DNA of 64,000 bases from Helopsaltes ochotensis (taxonomy: Eukaryota > Chordata > Aves > Passeriformes > Locustellidae): contig VXBM01000136.1 in NCBI GenBank assembly GCA_013400155.1, forward strand, positions 668,906-732,905, given 5' to 3'. The translations under genes were made by a program, and so were the position numbers. This document shows, piece after piece, positions 1-12,868 of the stretch (position 1 is the stretch's first letter; each line of letters opens with the position of its first letter). The notes beneath the pieces are model-generated. The model did no database searches, had not been told where the DNA came from, and saw only the letters and a list, made by a program, of their open reading frames with translations.

Positions 1-3000
1 CAGCTGGTGGAATTAGTAGACGCCAAGAAACAAATGACTGCCAGAGAATTTCTTACTGCACACCATGTTTGGCAGCCAGCTGTGTGTGTGGAGTGACATA
101 GATTAGTGCAGTGTCCCACAGGTGACTGAGCTTCACCCTGTGGCTCCCTTAGGGTTTTGGATGCTGCTGGAATGTTGTTAATACTCCTTTAAAATGACTG
201 GTGTTTCAGGGCCAAGAGTGGTATCTTGGAGCATAATTTTGCCATGAGGTCATATGTTACTCAAATGGATGTTGATAACAGGTTGGCAGATCGTATCAAT
301 GCATTTTAGGCATTGCATTCTAAACAAAGACTTGAAATGGTAACTTAATCTCAAGGGCATTGAACTTCAACAGAAAGTCATAGTTTGATATTTCCTGAGG
401 TAGTTTAGCCATGAAATGATGACTTCCAGAAGAGACCCCTTCCAGGTCTGCTTCTCATCAAGCCTTGCCCCCTTGTACTTAGCTTTATGTGTTACAAATT
501 TATATTTATTATTATTACTTATTGTACAGCACCTCATATAAAACTAAATACACACATAGAAATATTGGCACTTTAGAAAGGGATATGCAGAAAATATATG
601 TATTATGGTTTAATGCCCTAAATTTTTCTGCTATTGATAAAACCTAAAGGAGGTAGGATTCTGGAATTCTTTTGAATCCTAAATTTGTGTAATTTAATAT
701 TTTTGATATCCTAATGTTGTGGATGAACTGCATGCTTTCCTCCATGCAATTGAAGCTATTTAATATTCAAGCTTTTACATATAGTGTTGGGCCTTGTAAT
801 GTTAGCAGTTAACTGGAATTTCATTTATTATTCCAATCAATGTGCAAAACAATTGTTTTGCCTCTTTCTGACTCCTATCACTCTTTTCAGAAATGTATTG
901 CATGCTGATAGCAAGCACTTGCTATATATAGTTTGGATGCCCCAGTAAGAGCTGTAAGATAAATAATTTTACGTCTGTATTAACACTGGAATAGCACAAT
1001 GGAGTGCAGTGGGCTCTCAGGCACTGGACTTTTGCTTCCTCATGCTGTCCTGCAATGATATATCAGAATTATGGTACTATGGTATCTTTCCCCTCCCGAG
1101 GCTGTGGCCTTCAGATGTGCCACAGAGTGTTACCATCTCTCAAGTCTTTTTTTGCCAATGAATTTTGGTGAATCCTTGTTCTGGAAGTTACCTTACTGAG
1201 ATTCTGAATCTGAGACTCCACTGCAAGATAAATATGGTTTCTTTTCCCTGCAGCATCAAAAGACTATTCCCAGAAATGTTTTGATGCCTCGTGGCTTTTA
1301 GAGTTGGAAGCGAGTGGTCAGGTGAAAAGTCAAGCACGTGTGGGAGCTGGGGGCTGTTACCCACAGCAGGGTTGCTTGTCCAATTAATAGTTGATTACAA
1401 TTTTTTTTATGTTATATAGAGCCACTGTATTCCTGATTAGGAGCCCTTCCTGTAAGGTTTGGTGTATGAAGCATCTAACATCTTTTATTACTTAATCTTT
1501 ACTTCTCTTACAAGGAACTTCTTTACTTGTTGAGTGTTCAAGTTTGAAGTCCCATTTTGAAACATGTTTTGGACACTAAACCACCTTGAAATGCCTCTCG
1601 GATGCAGGCCTCAGAACTGATTATAACTTTCTTGACCATTTTCTCTTAATGTTACCTTGTTTAATTCAGGGCAGGTGAGTTCAAATGATACAGCAGAACT
1701 TTTAGCCTTGTGATAGATGATTAGAATTTCCACTAACAGCCAAATTGACTGCTGGAATAATAGAAATAATTATCTTCAACTTTCAGCCTGAAAAACTGTT
1801 GTGTGGTGAGGGGACAAAGCTAAAGCTCTTTAAGCATAGTGTGGATTTCACTTTGGAAATTTAATCTGTATGGACTTTTTTTAGGAAATGGAGTATTGAG
1901 CATTCCTGTATTTCATGGCATGTGTTTATAGAGATTTTTGTATTTACAGAAAGGCTCTCTCATCATAAAATTAAAAGCTTCCTGTAGCTTTCTAGACTCT
2001 TCATTCTTTTCTTCCAGGGGCACTTGAATTTTCCATCATGCTTAAAGTAAACGAAGAAGTTAAGTTGCCATATCTTTCAAGCGTCATGTCTTTCTCTTCA
2101 CGGAAAATGGAAATACGTCTGTTTGCTGAATTCCTCTGCTTTCACCTTAGGCCTGTTAACTTGTCAAGGAGCTTCTCTTCCTTGTTTTTAAACTATGATA
2201 CATGAAGGGTGCCATGTTTCTCCCCCCAGCACCCCGAGAGAAGTGCAGCTGAGTGCTGAATGTGGGAAAGTTCAAAAGACGATGACAAGACTGATTTTTG
2301 GAAAGCACCTGTCAACTATACCTTTAAATAATTAAAGCAGAGGGTCATAATGGAAACCCTGGTGAGAGCACTTATCCCAGCTTCAGATCTTTCTCACGGT
2401 CTTCATCTTACTTGGCAGCACTGATGAAAGTGCCTTTCAGACGCACTGGGTTTGGCAGAAAGGAGCTCAAAAAGTCTTTTGGGGGGATCAGGTGAGGAGG
2501 TAGGCCAGTTGCTCAGGTCTGGTATCACTTTTGTGGCATGTGCAATAAATCACATTAATTATCTGTCCAGGTCAGTAGCTCAAGATATGATTGCTTCTTC
2601 CCCATTTATATATGTACCTATCTGTTGATTTTTAGCCCCTTTCAATGTTTTACTTTATTCACAATTGAAGAACAAAGGATACTGTAAAAAATATCGATAT
2701 TGCTTCCTTGTCATGGAGGGGTTTTTAGAGAGGTAGAAATGTGGGTATTTCTTTATGGATCATTTAGAACCGTAGCCCTGATTGGTGCTGCCATACAATT
2801 ACCCTCCAGGTTTTCATGCACTAGTATATCAGCTGTACAAGATTTTGGCATAGTGACTTTCTCCTCCTGCCTTGTTTTTTTTCTTTGGGGCAGGATACCT
2901 ACTTTAGCTACCTGCAGGATCCAGAAGCTGCTCCCTAAGCAAGAAGTCTGTGAGCTGAAAAGCTGACCAAGTCCAGTTTTCTGCAGCATTAAAAGATGCA

Positions 3001-6000
3001 CATGCTCGGGAAGTCCTGATACTATGTTCTCTTATCTTTAATGGGGGAGGCAAAGTGATTTGTAGCAGTGTTGCTGGGAGGAAAGTAAATAAAAGGGGAA
3101 AAACCCCAAAAACAAAGCCAATCCCCCCAAAAACCAACCCAAAACCCCAGGTAATATGTAGGGCTCTTCAACTGCTTTGTCAGATAAAGCTAGAAAATAG
3201 TGTTCAGCCAGCCTAAACAAAAGAAACCATTGGAAGTAAATATTGTTACTTGTTGAAAGAAATATTATGTATTTAAGGAAAGTAATTATTAAAAGTATTT
3301 ATTTTTAAAAAAGAGTATTTTATTTCAAAAGGTTAATTGAATTTAGGTTGAATTTAATTTGATAACAGTCAAGCAGAGAAATAGTCTAGTCTTGGCAATT
3401 TTTCAGAAGCGGTGTTTTATAGTCTGAGAACTGTTAGTAATTTTCTTTTACTGTTTGGATACTAAATAATTTAAACTCTGCTGCCTAAACTCTGCTGTTA
3501 CAAGAAAAGTGGGATAGTGCTGTAGTGAGTGCTCAGACCAACTGTATAAAACTCCAGCTACAAACCAAGTTTAACTTGTATTGGGGCACTCAGTTTCTAG
3601 AACATTTTTCTTCTCCTCCATTAAAAGAATATGTTTCCAGATCTGGCTGATAAAAAAAATGACATGTTTTCCCCTAATTAAGCCTGATGTAAAGAAAACC
3701 TCAAAAATTCTCTTTATTTCTACTGTTGGGTGATGCCCTTATTGCACATGTGAACTCACCCCTTCCATGGCTGTCATGTTGCTGTGTCGGGGTTTCATGT
3801 TAATGATGAGGCACATTGGAAGCTTGTTGTGAACTGGCTGGGGAGGGCTGATAAACTTTCTGCAGTCCAGTGGTTCACATCTCTTGGTCATGCACTTGTT
3901 TTAAGTGTAGACATTTTCCACTTTCTTACTCAGTACCTGTCATCTTTTTCCTATTAATCCATGTCTGTTTTCAAAGGAACCAATACCTCATTGGAGGATG
4001 CAATAACACTGCTTTTTGTGAGTAGTTAACCTTTCCTCTTGAAGCATCTTGACGTCTGGTTTGCATTTCTACTGCAATCATAACCTTTGCCAAGACCTTA
4101 CAGGCCTTTCCTGCAATAATTCTGGTGCTGTATCCTAAATGACTTTTGATTCATTGTGTGCTTTGTGCTTTGGTACGCTGCCCATAATTTAAATCATTTT
4201 TACAGACTTTAACCTCCCAGAAGAGCCAGGTAAGTGTGATAGAAGCCTTGCCTATTTAGCTGTATAGCTAACCTTTTTTTCATGATATCAGACTACCCTG
4301 CAGTGTATGTGACCTTTCTTATGGAATAAATCTGCTTTCCTTCACGGGAGCCAGAAGACAGCATTTCTTTGACAAGGAGTCGTGGAGCTGGTTAAAAATT
4401 ATGCCATTGTTTCCTTCAGGAAGCACCAACTCTCTACTTTGCCTTAGGAGTTGGAACAAACACATATTAACAGGAAGCTCCATCTGATAGAGCTAAGCTA
4501 AGACAAACAGAGCATTTGCACTTTGTCTGTTGAAGGGTTTTTGATGGTAAGTGACAGCTGAGAACAGTGACCTGTCTGCAAGCTTGACCTGTGTTGGACA
4601 TAACAGAGAGGAAGCGTGTGTTGGACAGGAAACTGTTGTAGCCAGTTCCTGGAGGGAGTCATGCTGCTCTGCATGTGCACTTCCCCTTCTGCTGGGCATC
4701 CTCCTGCCACAGGAGAAGCTGGAAGGTGGGGAGGGGCTGTACCCCTCCTTCCTTCCCCTGCCTCAAAAACAAAACAGAAGAAGAGATGACAAATCCTTAG
4801 AGGAAAACATGCGAAGAGCCTCATGGCCAGAGACTTAAACCCCTACTTTTATTTGTTTATTTATTTTGGCACTAAAGTACTTCTCTGTGTATTTATGCTT
4901 TTTAAAACTTATTTCGTCTTTAGGTATGGTTTGTGTAGGTTGCCTCTCTTAACTCTTTGCTACAGCGATTTTTCTCTTTTTTTATGCTAATGTGTGAACA
5001 GCTACTGTAGTTAATAAAATTAATGCATTATTAGGAGAGTTAAAGCTGGCTTAAGGTATGGGCAAAGTGGAATCGAGTACAGGGCTCCTTCTTTCCAGCC
5101 ATGTACCTTCACCAGACCATTCTCTTACAAACTGTTTTATTTTTAATGGAGTAAGTGGTGGAGGACCTCTGGTGTCTACCAGCTGGATAATTAGATGCTC
5201 ATTTAGCTTTCTGTCAGTAACTTGGCGCTGTGCTCTGGTATTCCATAGTCATGACAGAGTTAGTGTTCTTTAAGTATTGCGTTCAGACTTGCTAAAGGGT
5301 TCAGCATAGGACCTACACATATGGGGTGTTTACTTGTGTGAATTTCATTAAGGGTGAAAGTTTTCTCTGCCTTGCAAAAATCCTGCTTCTTTTTTAAAAA
5401 CAACCCTGAGCTTTTCACCTTTAAAAGCACTATAGCTTGATGATCCCATAAAATAAATTGCCATCCTGTATAGATTCCTAGCAATTCTGTTTATGTTTAT
5501 GGACTTCTTTCTTCTCTTATTATCAGCAGTCCTTTATTTTACAAGTTCTGCCTGTTCCCCTCCTTTTACCTTTTCTTAGATTTTTTTTTTTTCCTCAAGC
5601 AATCCCAAAATAGGTTGAGTGAAAGAACAAAAACCTGATGCCTTGCTGCAATAAGAAATTGCTTGATTTGGGTCAGTTCTGAATGTTTTCTTGTTTGTAC
5701 TGTGGAAATGACTATGTGAGGTGGTCCGGTCCGGGATTTTTGTTGACTTGTAGTAGTAAAAACCTGTTGAAGTGTTTCGTGAGGATTTTCCTGACGAAAA
5801 TTAAGTGAATTAAGTAAGAGATTACTTTGTTGGCATGGAACACAGCAGAATGTATGACAAAATGAAAGAGGTTTCAGTGTGTCTCTTACCTGAAGTTGTC
5901 TATCTAAATCCTCATTGCAGTAATGCTGTTTGTAACCTGGAAAGGTGCATGAAAATGTCCTTTTCTGACACCACTGACCTTTGAATTCACAGTCAGCAAG

Positions 6001-6593
6001 TATAAGCTATGGGGATGAAAGATGGGATAATGATGCTGTCATATATTTTAATGAACTAATGTGAACTGGATATGCAGCAGCATTATAATTCACAAATTAT
6101 GATGATCGAGATAAAAAATCTGCCCAAGTTTAATCTGCACATTCGTGTTGTTCATTCTCAATGTCATCCTTCCAGTTCTTGTAAAGCTCTATACTTAGAG
6201 GAGGTTAAACTTTAAATTACTTTGTTTACTTAAGAAATGTGTCAGAGAAGCTAAATGGCAAAAAAAAGTTATTTACTTTGTAAAAAAATCCACAAACTAA
6301 CAGAATCTGTCAGAAGCACCCCTGAGTTACAGGATAGGAGATTGATCTGATATATGTGACTGAACAGAGCTGTGCATTCAAAGAAAGATAATCTAGTTGT
6401 GTAAAAATAAGGGCAGACAGATTCAAGAAGGGGGCTTAGGTAGAATGTTAAGCACGTAGAAGCACACTAAAGACATTTTCTTTTTTCACAGAATATTTCT
6501 TTTTTAGTTACAGTCATTTTCTCCAGTAGACAAAGAGGATGAACTGTAATTAGCCACTAACCTCATGCTGAACAAAAAAAAAACAGCACAGAT

Positions 6594-6632
6594 GCTGGTA
6601 ACTGCTTTTTAGCTGGCAGTTACCAGCTAAAA
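6594..6632. repeat. Overlapping inverted repeats (two alternative hairpins)
   Basis: GCTGGTAACTGC at 6594-6605 is matched perfectly by GCAGTTACCAGC at 6616-6627, giving a 12-bp stem with a 10-nt loop. A second perfect stem uses part of the same bases: TTTTAGCTGG at 6607-6616 with CCAGCTAAAA at 6623-6632, 10 bp with a 6-nt loop. The two folds exclude each other. No known family is recognised. Confidence 0.85.
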
Positions 6633-8107
6633 TAATATTCCCTGTATGCAAGGGCACCAATAGTTGGATATCTTCAAGACTGATAGCTGTAATGAATAAA
6701 AATTATTAGAAAAAACAGACTTAAGGCAGCTCATGACATTGAACAAGGAAAAACTGTCTTCCTGGATGGTTAGAGCTGAAGCTGATACAAATTGAGCTGA
6801 ACTTTGCATGTCCCTTCTCATCTATTAAATATATTTAAGGTCTCAGCTCAGTTTATATCCTAATGGCAACCTTTTCCTGGTTTATAGACAGACTCCCACT
6901 GGGAGTATGTAAGAAATATTGCAAGAAGGAATGAAATCTACCCACATTTTAATACTGGTTTTGATGATAACAGATGCATGTGCATGAGACTGTGTTAATC
7001 TGGTGAGTACTTCCAGCAGGTCTCATGCACCGTTTTTTAAAATGTTCCTGGTCATATCACTGGACATATTTTATAAACCTTTATCAGTTCTCCTACCTGT
7101 GACATTCACTAAATGAGCATTGTTATCTCGCAGTAAGTGGTTTATTGTTCCTTTGATCATTCCACACATTGTATTTCAAGCCACAAAAAAGACATGCTAA
7201 TGTTCAAAAATCATAGTTAAATATAGAAAAAACTCAGCAGCTCAGGGCTGAAGGCTGCACAGTACTGATAGCTACCTATAATGTGTCGAGTTCCTGCAGC
7301 TGACACTGAGGTCAGGGAAAGAGCCATAGGTCAGTCTGTAAGTCAAAATATATCCTAAAATAGTCAGAAAACATTAAATCTACCTTTAGCTCTTAATATG
7401 TTTCCTATCTGTTGCTAAGTACAGCACATATGCTGGCTGGCCGTGTTCCCTTGTCTGCTGAATGACTTTTTCGTGGAAATGCTCTAGCTTCTCAAACCTG
7501 TTTAAGACAAAAAATTACCTAAATTGTCAGACTGACGCAATGAAGCAAGACAAAATTTATTGTTTATTATATGTTTGCCCATGTATGCACACCTATGCAG
7601 ACACTGCCTCGTATAGCTCTCTATACACCAATGTCTGTGCTCATGCTTTTCTTTTTGGAGGGTGATGTGGCACAGGCACACATCCTGAGTCCAGTTACAG
7701 GCTGGGAATGTCCGTGAGCTCAAAGCGTGACTGGGGTGCTGCACCCTGGTGTTGTTCCATGCACACGAGAGCTCCGCTTCTGGGTCTGGCTCCACCAGGT
7801 GTGCAGCTGCCTGGGAAAACTGAGTTGAAAAGACAACCAGAGAAACTGTCTTTGAGTAAAATACTGCTGTCTGAGAGGGCACAGGTCTCCTTGTGCTAGT
7901 TATCAAAAACTGAGTCCAAGAAAAAAAACATCTGCCTTGTAATGTCAGCGATGCTTTAGCAGTGGTGTTGTGGTTTCACATCAAGAAGTACAGAGATCAT
8001 CAGCCACTTGCAAAATTCTTGGTTGAAGTAAAACATAACACAGTAAGATATGACTTAACCGTAAAGCTAAGTATGTTTTGAATACATCTTCTGATGCGGT
8101 AGATGTG

Positions 8108-8129
8108 GCATCTGCATGCAAGCAGATGC
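8108..8129. repeat. Short inverted repeat
   Basis: GCATCTGC at 8108-8115 and GCAGATGC at 8122-8129 form a perfect 8-bp stem around ATGCAA. This is short enough to occur by chance, and no function is inferred. Confidence 0.6.
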
Positions 8130-9538
8130 TACTTTGTAACCTGGGAGAGACAACATGAAAAACTTGGCAGGCTATCTCCTCATCTCTAATGCTTGCTTGG
8201 GCCCACAATCACAGAGCGAGATCAGAGCTGACAAGAGCTTGAACTCATCATTCTGCTTCCTGTCTTGAAGATGGTCACATTTGTGCATAGAGGATAAACA
8301 AAAAGTGGGTTTCAGGAGATAAAAGACTCGTGGTTTGCAAGAAATGAAGCCCTGACTGCTAGAGTTCAGGAAATTCCAGTGTTTCCTGACTCTTCTTTAG
8401 AGGAAAAATGTATATTAAAAAAAAATTATACCAGAGTGGATTCAGTCACCCATTAGTTTGTCTGATATTTACTGATTGGATGAAGGGTTTACATGCTTAG
8501 CATCAGTATCAAGACAGTTGAAGGGTTTTTTTGTTGTTTTTTGTTTGTTTTGGGTTTTTTTGAGATCTAGCAATAACAATCACAGTAAAGTGTAAGTGTG
8601 ATAAGGTTATTTTGTGAAAATTGCAATGTTTGCTTTTCTGAAGCTGGCCAGTTAAATTGCCCCAGGGTGATTTTTGCATAAGCAACTTCAAGTTTGAGGT
8701 AGGAGTCTGTCCCTGCAACTGTTGTTTGTACCTCACTCCTGTGGACTTGTTGGCTGCTTAGACAGTAACTGAGGATCTGTGGTCTGGTTCTGGCTGAAGG
8801 AAGATGAGATAACTCAAAAAAGAGGAAGGGAAAAACAAACAAAAAAAGAGATGCCAAACTTCCTGTTTCCTATTTTACTGATGCCTCACTCTCTTCTTAC
8901 ACTTCAGAGGTGGAGAAGGGAGCCACTACACTAATGCCAAAACAAAAACAAAGCTGAGTTTTGGAAGGCAACAAACAGGAGGCTCATGCCAGAGGATGAG
9001 GACACCAGGTGTATTTGTTTAATGTCTTAGTTTTGCACCTTCTGTTCCTTATGTGCAATTGATCTGAGCGAAATAGGAATGCCAGTGTAACAGGGTGAGT
9101 AGCTCAGCTGTGGTGCCGCACTGGCACCTTGTGGGTGTCACCTCTTGCATGCCAGAGACATGAAGAAACAGACATGAAGCCTGACCAAACAGCTTCGTTT
9201 TGCTTGGCATAATGTGTATTTGTGGTTATGAAGGTGTCTCATGCCTGATAAGAGCACAGCAGTGAATTGTAAGAGCTTTTTTAGAGGTGGAAAAAAAAAT
9301 AGTAAGACTGAAATGTGTCCATGTGCATGAAAACCCATAAAAGTAGATAGGTAGGTGGGGTGACTGACACTTGATGCAGTTCTTACCTCAGCCATCAATT
9401 TCTCTAATAGGAACAAGCAAAGAGATCTGGCAAACGACTTAGCCTAAATTTATCTTTTGGGCACTTCGGCACTTTCATTTTATTGCTTATTAGGGTATTG
9501 TGTTTGTTAGGAAAAGGGCAGAAATGCTTTGCTTTGTT

Positions 9539-9550
9539 GCCCCCTTGTGG
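9539..9550 (-). promoter_or_regulatory. Candidate CTCF-binding motif
   Basis: The minus strand reads CCACAAGGGGGC, followed by A. This fits the core CTCF consensus CCACNAGGGGGC with no mismatch that I can see. CTCF sites act as insulators and loop anchors, and in mammals the KCNQ1/CDKN1C domain is organised by such sites. Occupancy here is inferred only from the motif. Confidence 0.45.
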
Positions 9551-10098
9551 TTCCATGTGGTTGGCCGAGTTAAACATTCTAACGTGTTTCCTCCCGTTAA
9601 GGGATATAGTAAAAGTGAGTTGGTACTGCTCATCCCTTGCAGCTCATTGTTTGCTTTGAACTGGTGATCTGATGTATGTTGGACTTGGAATCCAGAGAGC
9701 CTCGGCTGTCTCTGTGCCACTGACCCCCTTTATGTTCACATTGTCATGTGTATTGTTCTTATGCTATAGTGAGAATATTGGAGACAGAAGGGCTGGCTAC
9801 TTAGGGAGCCTTTATGTTATGTTTAAATTACTGACTCACCTTTGCATTCTCCTGCCGTGTCTGCACAGCTTACTTGTGCTGAAGAATGCCCAAAGGTAGA
9901 GATACAGGGTAAAATGAGAAGACTTTAGAGATGAGTGAAACACCCACATACTTATATTTTGCTTAGGTAAAGCATATTTTTATATGGGTACTTATATCGA
10001 TACGTGGTAATCTCTGTCCTATTAATTTCATTATCTCTTTGATTTTTGTGCCTAATTACCTACAAACTTTCTCTCTGCTATTTGGTAGCACAATAGCA

Positions 10099-10174
10099 AA
10101 GGCTGGATTAGATAATCTCAAAGGTCAGACTTGGTCTGACAGGTCTTTTCCAAACTTATTGATTCTGTGATTCT
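10099..10174 (+). mobile_element. CR1 LINE, extreme 3' end fragment
   Basis: GGCTGGATTAGATAATCTCA, then GGTC, then TTTTCCAAACTTATTGATTC and a TGTGATTCT end resemble the last ~75 bases of avian CR1 elements, which close with short ATTCTRTG repeats. It is a 5'-truncated, diverged remnant without coding capacity. A small internal duplication around GGTCAGACTTGGTCTGACAG separates it from the usual consensus. Confidence 0.7.
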
Positions 10175-10983
10175 GGCATAATTTTTCTCTGTGTGCTTTG
10201 GACCTGCCTACGCTGTATCTTGAAGCAATCATTGAGGGGCATGGATTATGTCAACCTTAACACAATTTTGTTGTCTTGCATGCTTGGTCTTTCAAAAGAT
10301 TCACTCAAAGAAGTGCTCCCTTCTGTGAATAAAGATAGAGACTCTGGATGGCTTCAGCTGAGCCATACCAATCTGATGTCCTGGTTTCATACGTCTCTCT
10401 AGTTCAGTTTTATTCACTATGTCAATTCTTTTTTGTTGTGTTGTTTTGGTTTGGTTTTTTTTCTAGTTAAAAAAAATTGGTTAACTGTTTTAGGGATGTG
10501 TAACAGGATGAGTGATTTAGTTAGTGGATTTTGCAGCAAGTTTCAGTTGAGTAAAAAGGAATGGTGTTGCTTGTCTCAACAGAATTGTGAGAAGTAGCCC
10601 TAACAAATAACTTTGTGTTTAACAAGCGGGTGTTTTCAGTCTTGCTGAGCGCTCAAGTTGTGTTTTTAAAAGAAACCTGCAGTTAGTTCTTTGAGAATTG
10701 GAAGCTGCCTATGGCTAGTGTGTAGTGGATGGCATCCAGTTTGGGGGTTAAATGGTTCTCTTCCCAAATGTGTTACATTCCTGTAGGGGAAGCAGCAGTC
10801 CTGCGGGGTGGTGAGCACAGCTGAAGCTGCTCAGGGAAGGGGTTTGGAAGAAGAGGCAGCAGCCTTGCTCCCCAGGTGGGGGAAGAGGATTTCTGGGGGG
10901 TTACAGACAGCTGGGCTGTTTCCCCGGCTGTCCCAAATCTTACGTTGGAAACCAGGACCTCTTCCCTAAGGACAAATGCATCA

Positions 10984-11092
10984 GCCCCATCCATGGAAGT
11001 GTTCCAGGCCAGGCTGGGTGAGGTTCTGATGAACCTGTTTTAGGGAAAGGTGACACTGCCTATGGCAGGGGTTTGGAATTAGGTGGAATCAG
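10984..11092 (+). mobile_element. CR1 LINE 3' fragment
   Basis: CCCCATCCATGGAAGTGTTC, then CAGGCCAGGCTGG, a degraded AACCTG, GGAAAGGTG and TATGGCAGGGGTTTGGAATT follow the CR1 order (GTTCAAGGCCAGGCTGGATG, AACCTGGTCTAG, CATGGCAGGGGTTGGAA). The end motif is lost. This is an old fragment in sense orientation to KCNQ1. Confidence 0.75.
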
Positions 11093-11620
11093 ATCTAGGT
11101 TGTGTTTCAAATGCCAAATGTCAGGCTTTTTTTATTTGAGGCCTCTTAGGGATAAGTTATAAAAGACAGTATAGCACAACCTATTAAACTTTGTCTTAGC
11201 TGTGACTTTTTTTTTTTCAGTTTATTGGGCTTTGGATCAGCAAAAAGGCAAATATTTGAAACACAGGTTCATAGGTTTGAGGATTGTGTGGTGATTCAGC
11301 CAAAGTAGTCCTTAAAATGGGAAAGAGCAAGGAATGATCTTTTCATGAGAGGCCAGGAAACTGCAAATCTTCGAGGTGGGCTGAAGCTGGTGTTACCATA
11401 TGGTTTCATTTGATAATGTCCAACCCAAAACCTCAGTGTCTGAAGAGAAATAAACTATCCAACAGGAAGCAGGATCATGCAAAATTTCCCAGCTGTGTTT
11501 TGGGATAGTACAATACCAATGACATTTCAGTGTAAATGCATGATTTGTGATGACATAATTATCTGTTCTCCCTAAAAGTTGTTACACTGCATTACATTAT
11601 TATTTTTTTTTTATTTGCAG

Positions 11621-11711
11621 CTTCCTTATTGTGCTGATATGCCTTATCTTCAGTGTGCTTTCTACAATCGAGCAGTATGCAGCTCTTGCTACAGGGACAT
11701 TATTTTGGATG
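11621..11711 (+). CDS. KCNQ1: KCNQ1 exon 2: S1 helix, Kv7.1 channel
   Basis: The 91-bp exon is flanked by TTTGCAG and GTATGT. It begins with the third base of codon 129 (human numbering), then reads 30 whole codons: FLIVLICLIFSVLSTIEQYA followed by ALATGTLFWM (residues 130-159). This is transmembrane segment S1, the extracellular S1-S2 turn and the entry to S2. S1 packs against the pore and contacts KCNE subunits. Positions S140 and V141, known in people for gain-of-function atrial fibrillation variants, are unchanged. The one difference from my recollection of human is V135 to I, a conservative change. Length and phase equal human exon 2. Reading the exon in another frame gives a spurious small ORF that should be ignored. 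Confidence 0.96.
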
Positions 11712-12812
11712 GTATGTATGTGGACATTAATGTGATTGATGTATGTTTGTTCCCAATGTGCAAATTCTGATCTCCTGAGCTAACACCCTATCAAACAAAA
11801 TGCTTCTTATGGTTTAAATGGCAAGAGACTTTTCTGCTTTTCCCTAATGAGTCTGTAAAGCTACAGAAATTACAAAAATCATAATAATTCAAAAATTAAG
11901 TGGTACATTCTGTGGCCTATACTGAGGACATCTGTGGTGTGTCCAACACATACAATTATTCTGATTAAGCTTGAATCCCTCCTATTGCTTGGGTCAATAA
12001 TTTTTTCAGCCGTACTGAAGATCAGACACCTGGCCATAGCAGGGGAAAAAAGTAAGTGGAAGTCCTTTAATTTAGTTGATGTCATATACAGATTTGCTTC
12101 AAAAATGGAAAACTCATGTCCGTTGAGATTAAGACAACTTGCTCTACCTGCCTTATGCTCCTTCCCTTCAGTAAAGAAAATACATCTTCATGTTTATAGT
12201 ACACCTGTGCTGCAACAGAAATGTATCAACAAAGGCTTCAGGAATATTTGTGTCCTGCCAGCCTAGATTTCATTGAAGAGCCTTAGTTTTAAGATTGGAG
12301 AGGCATGATTTTAAACATCCAAACTCTTATGAATTTGTTGTACCTAACTAGTGGGATACCCCCCGCTAAATCATTGATTTCTTTGCATTTATAAATAAAT
12401 GAACATTATTTAATTTGTGGAAAAACTGTCACTATATTGAGAAAATGCTAACTAGCAATTTAAATATTTGTTCAAAACAGGTATTGTTTTGCAATACTCC
12501 AGTAATATCATTAGGTGTATTACTACTATTCACTTGAAAAAGTTCACTTAAGACCTCTATCAAGTCTAATAAATTTTATCTATTTGTCTATGAAATATGC
12601 TGAAGTTCTATACCTAATATGAGTGCTGTAAAAATAAGAATATAGCATATTAAATTTAGTGTCAATCCTACTATTTCTGTATGAAGTGCCTTTGTTCCTG
12701 TATATTATTTTTAACTAACTTGTAAGATGTTTGAACTCCTGGGTGTAACATAATTAGTGCCAGCTAAGAGTATCCATACATTTATTTCTGCATTTGGTCA
12801 TTTGGTACTTTT

Positions 12813-12814
<2 letters not shown>

Positions 12815-12867
<53 letters not shown>
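12815..12867. repeat. Poly-T homopolymer, 53 bases
   Basis: An uninterrupted run of 53 T follows TTTC. It is preceded by AT-rich sequence and followed by GTGATTTAG. It could be the tail of a minus-strand retroposed copy, a simple-repeat expansion or partly an assembly artefact; no element body is recognised next to it. Confidence 0.95.

Positions 12868-12868
<1 letters not shown>

Larger units (their letters stand above)
1..11620 (+). other. KCNQ1: Intron 1, 3' part
   Basis: At least 11.6 kb of intron precedes exon 2 and ends with a T-rich tract and TTTGCAG at 11620. It is AT-rich and has no coding exon that I can support. It holds two CR1 fragments (10099-10174 and 10984-11092), a CTCF-like motif at 9539-9550, a hairpin cluster at 6594-6632, an 8-bp stem at 8108-8129 and short T/GT-rich stretches around 8527-8562 and 10425-10464. 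In mammals an alternative first exon gives a shorter isoform. I looked for an ATG exon with a CpG-rich promoter here and saw none. Confidence 0.85.

Noticed and set aside
7502..7906. 134-codon ORF on the minus strand in intron 1
   Set aside because: No recognisable domain, no splice or promoter support, and another ORF on the opposite strand over the same bases; treated as chance.
11190..11220. Splice-acceptor-like TGTGACT(T)nCAG 400 bases before exon 2
   Set aside because: The sequence after it meets a stop in the frame I followed and has no good donor nearby; the real acceptor is at 11620.
11579..11770. 63-codon ORF overlapping exon 2
   Set aside because: It reads KCNQ1 exon 2 in the wrong frame; the true frame gives the S1 helix and has matching splice phase.
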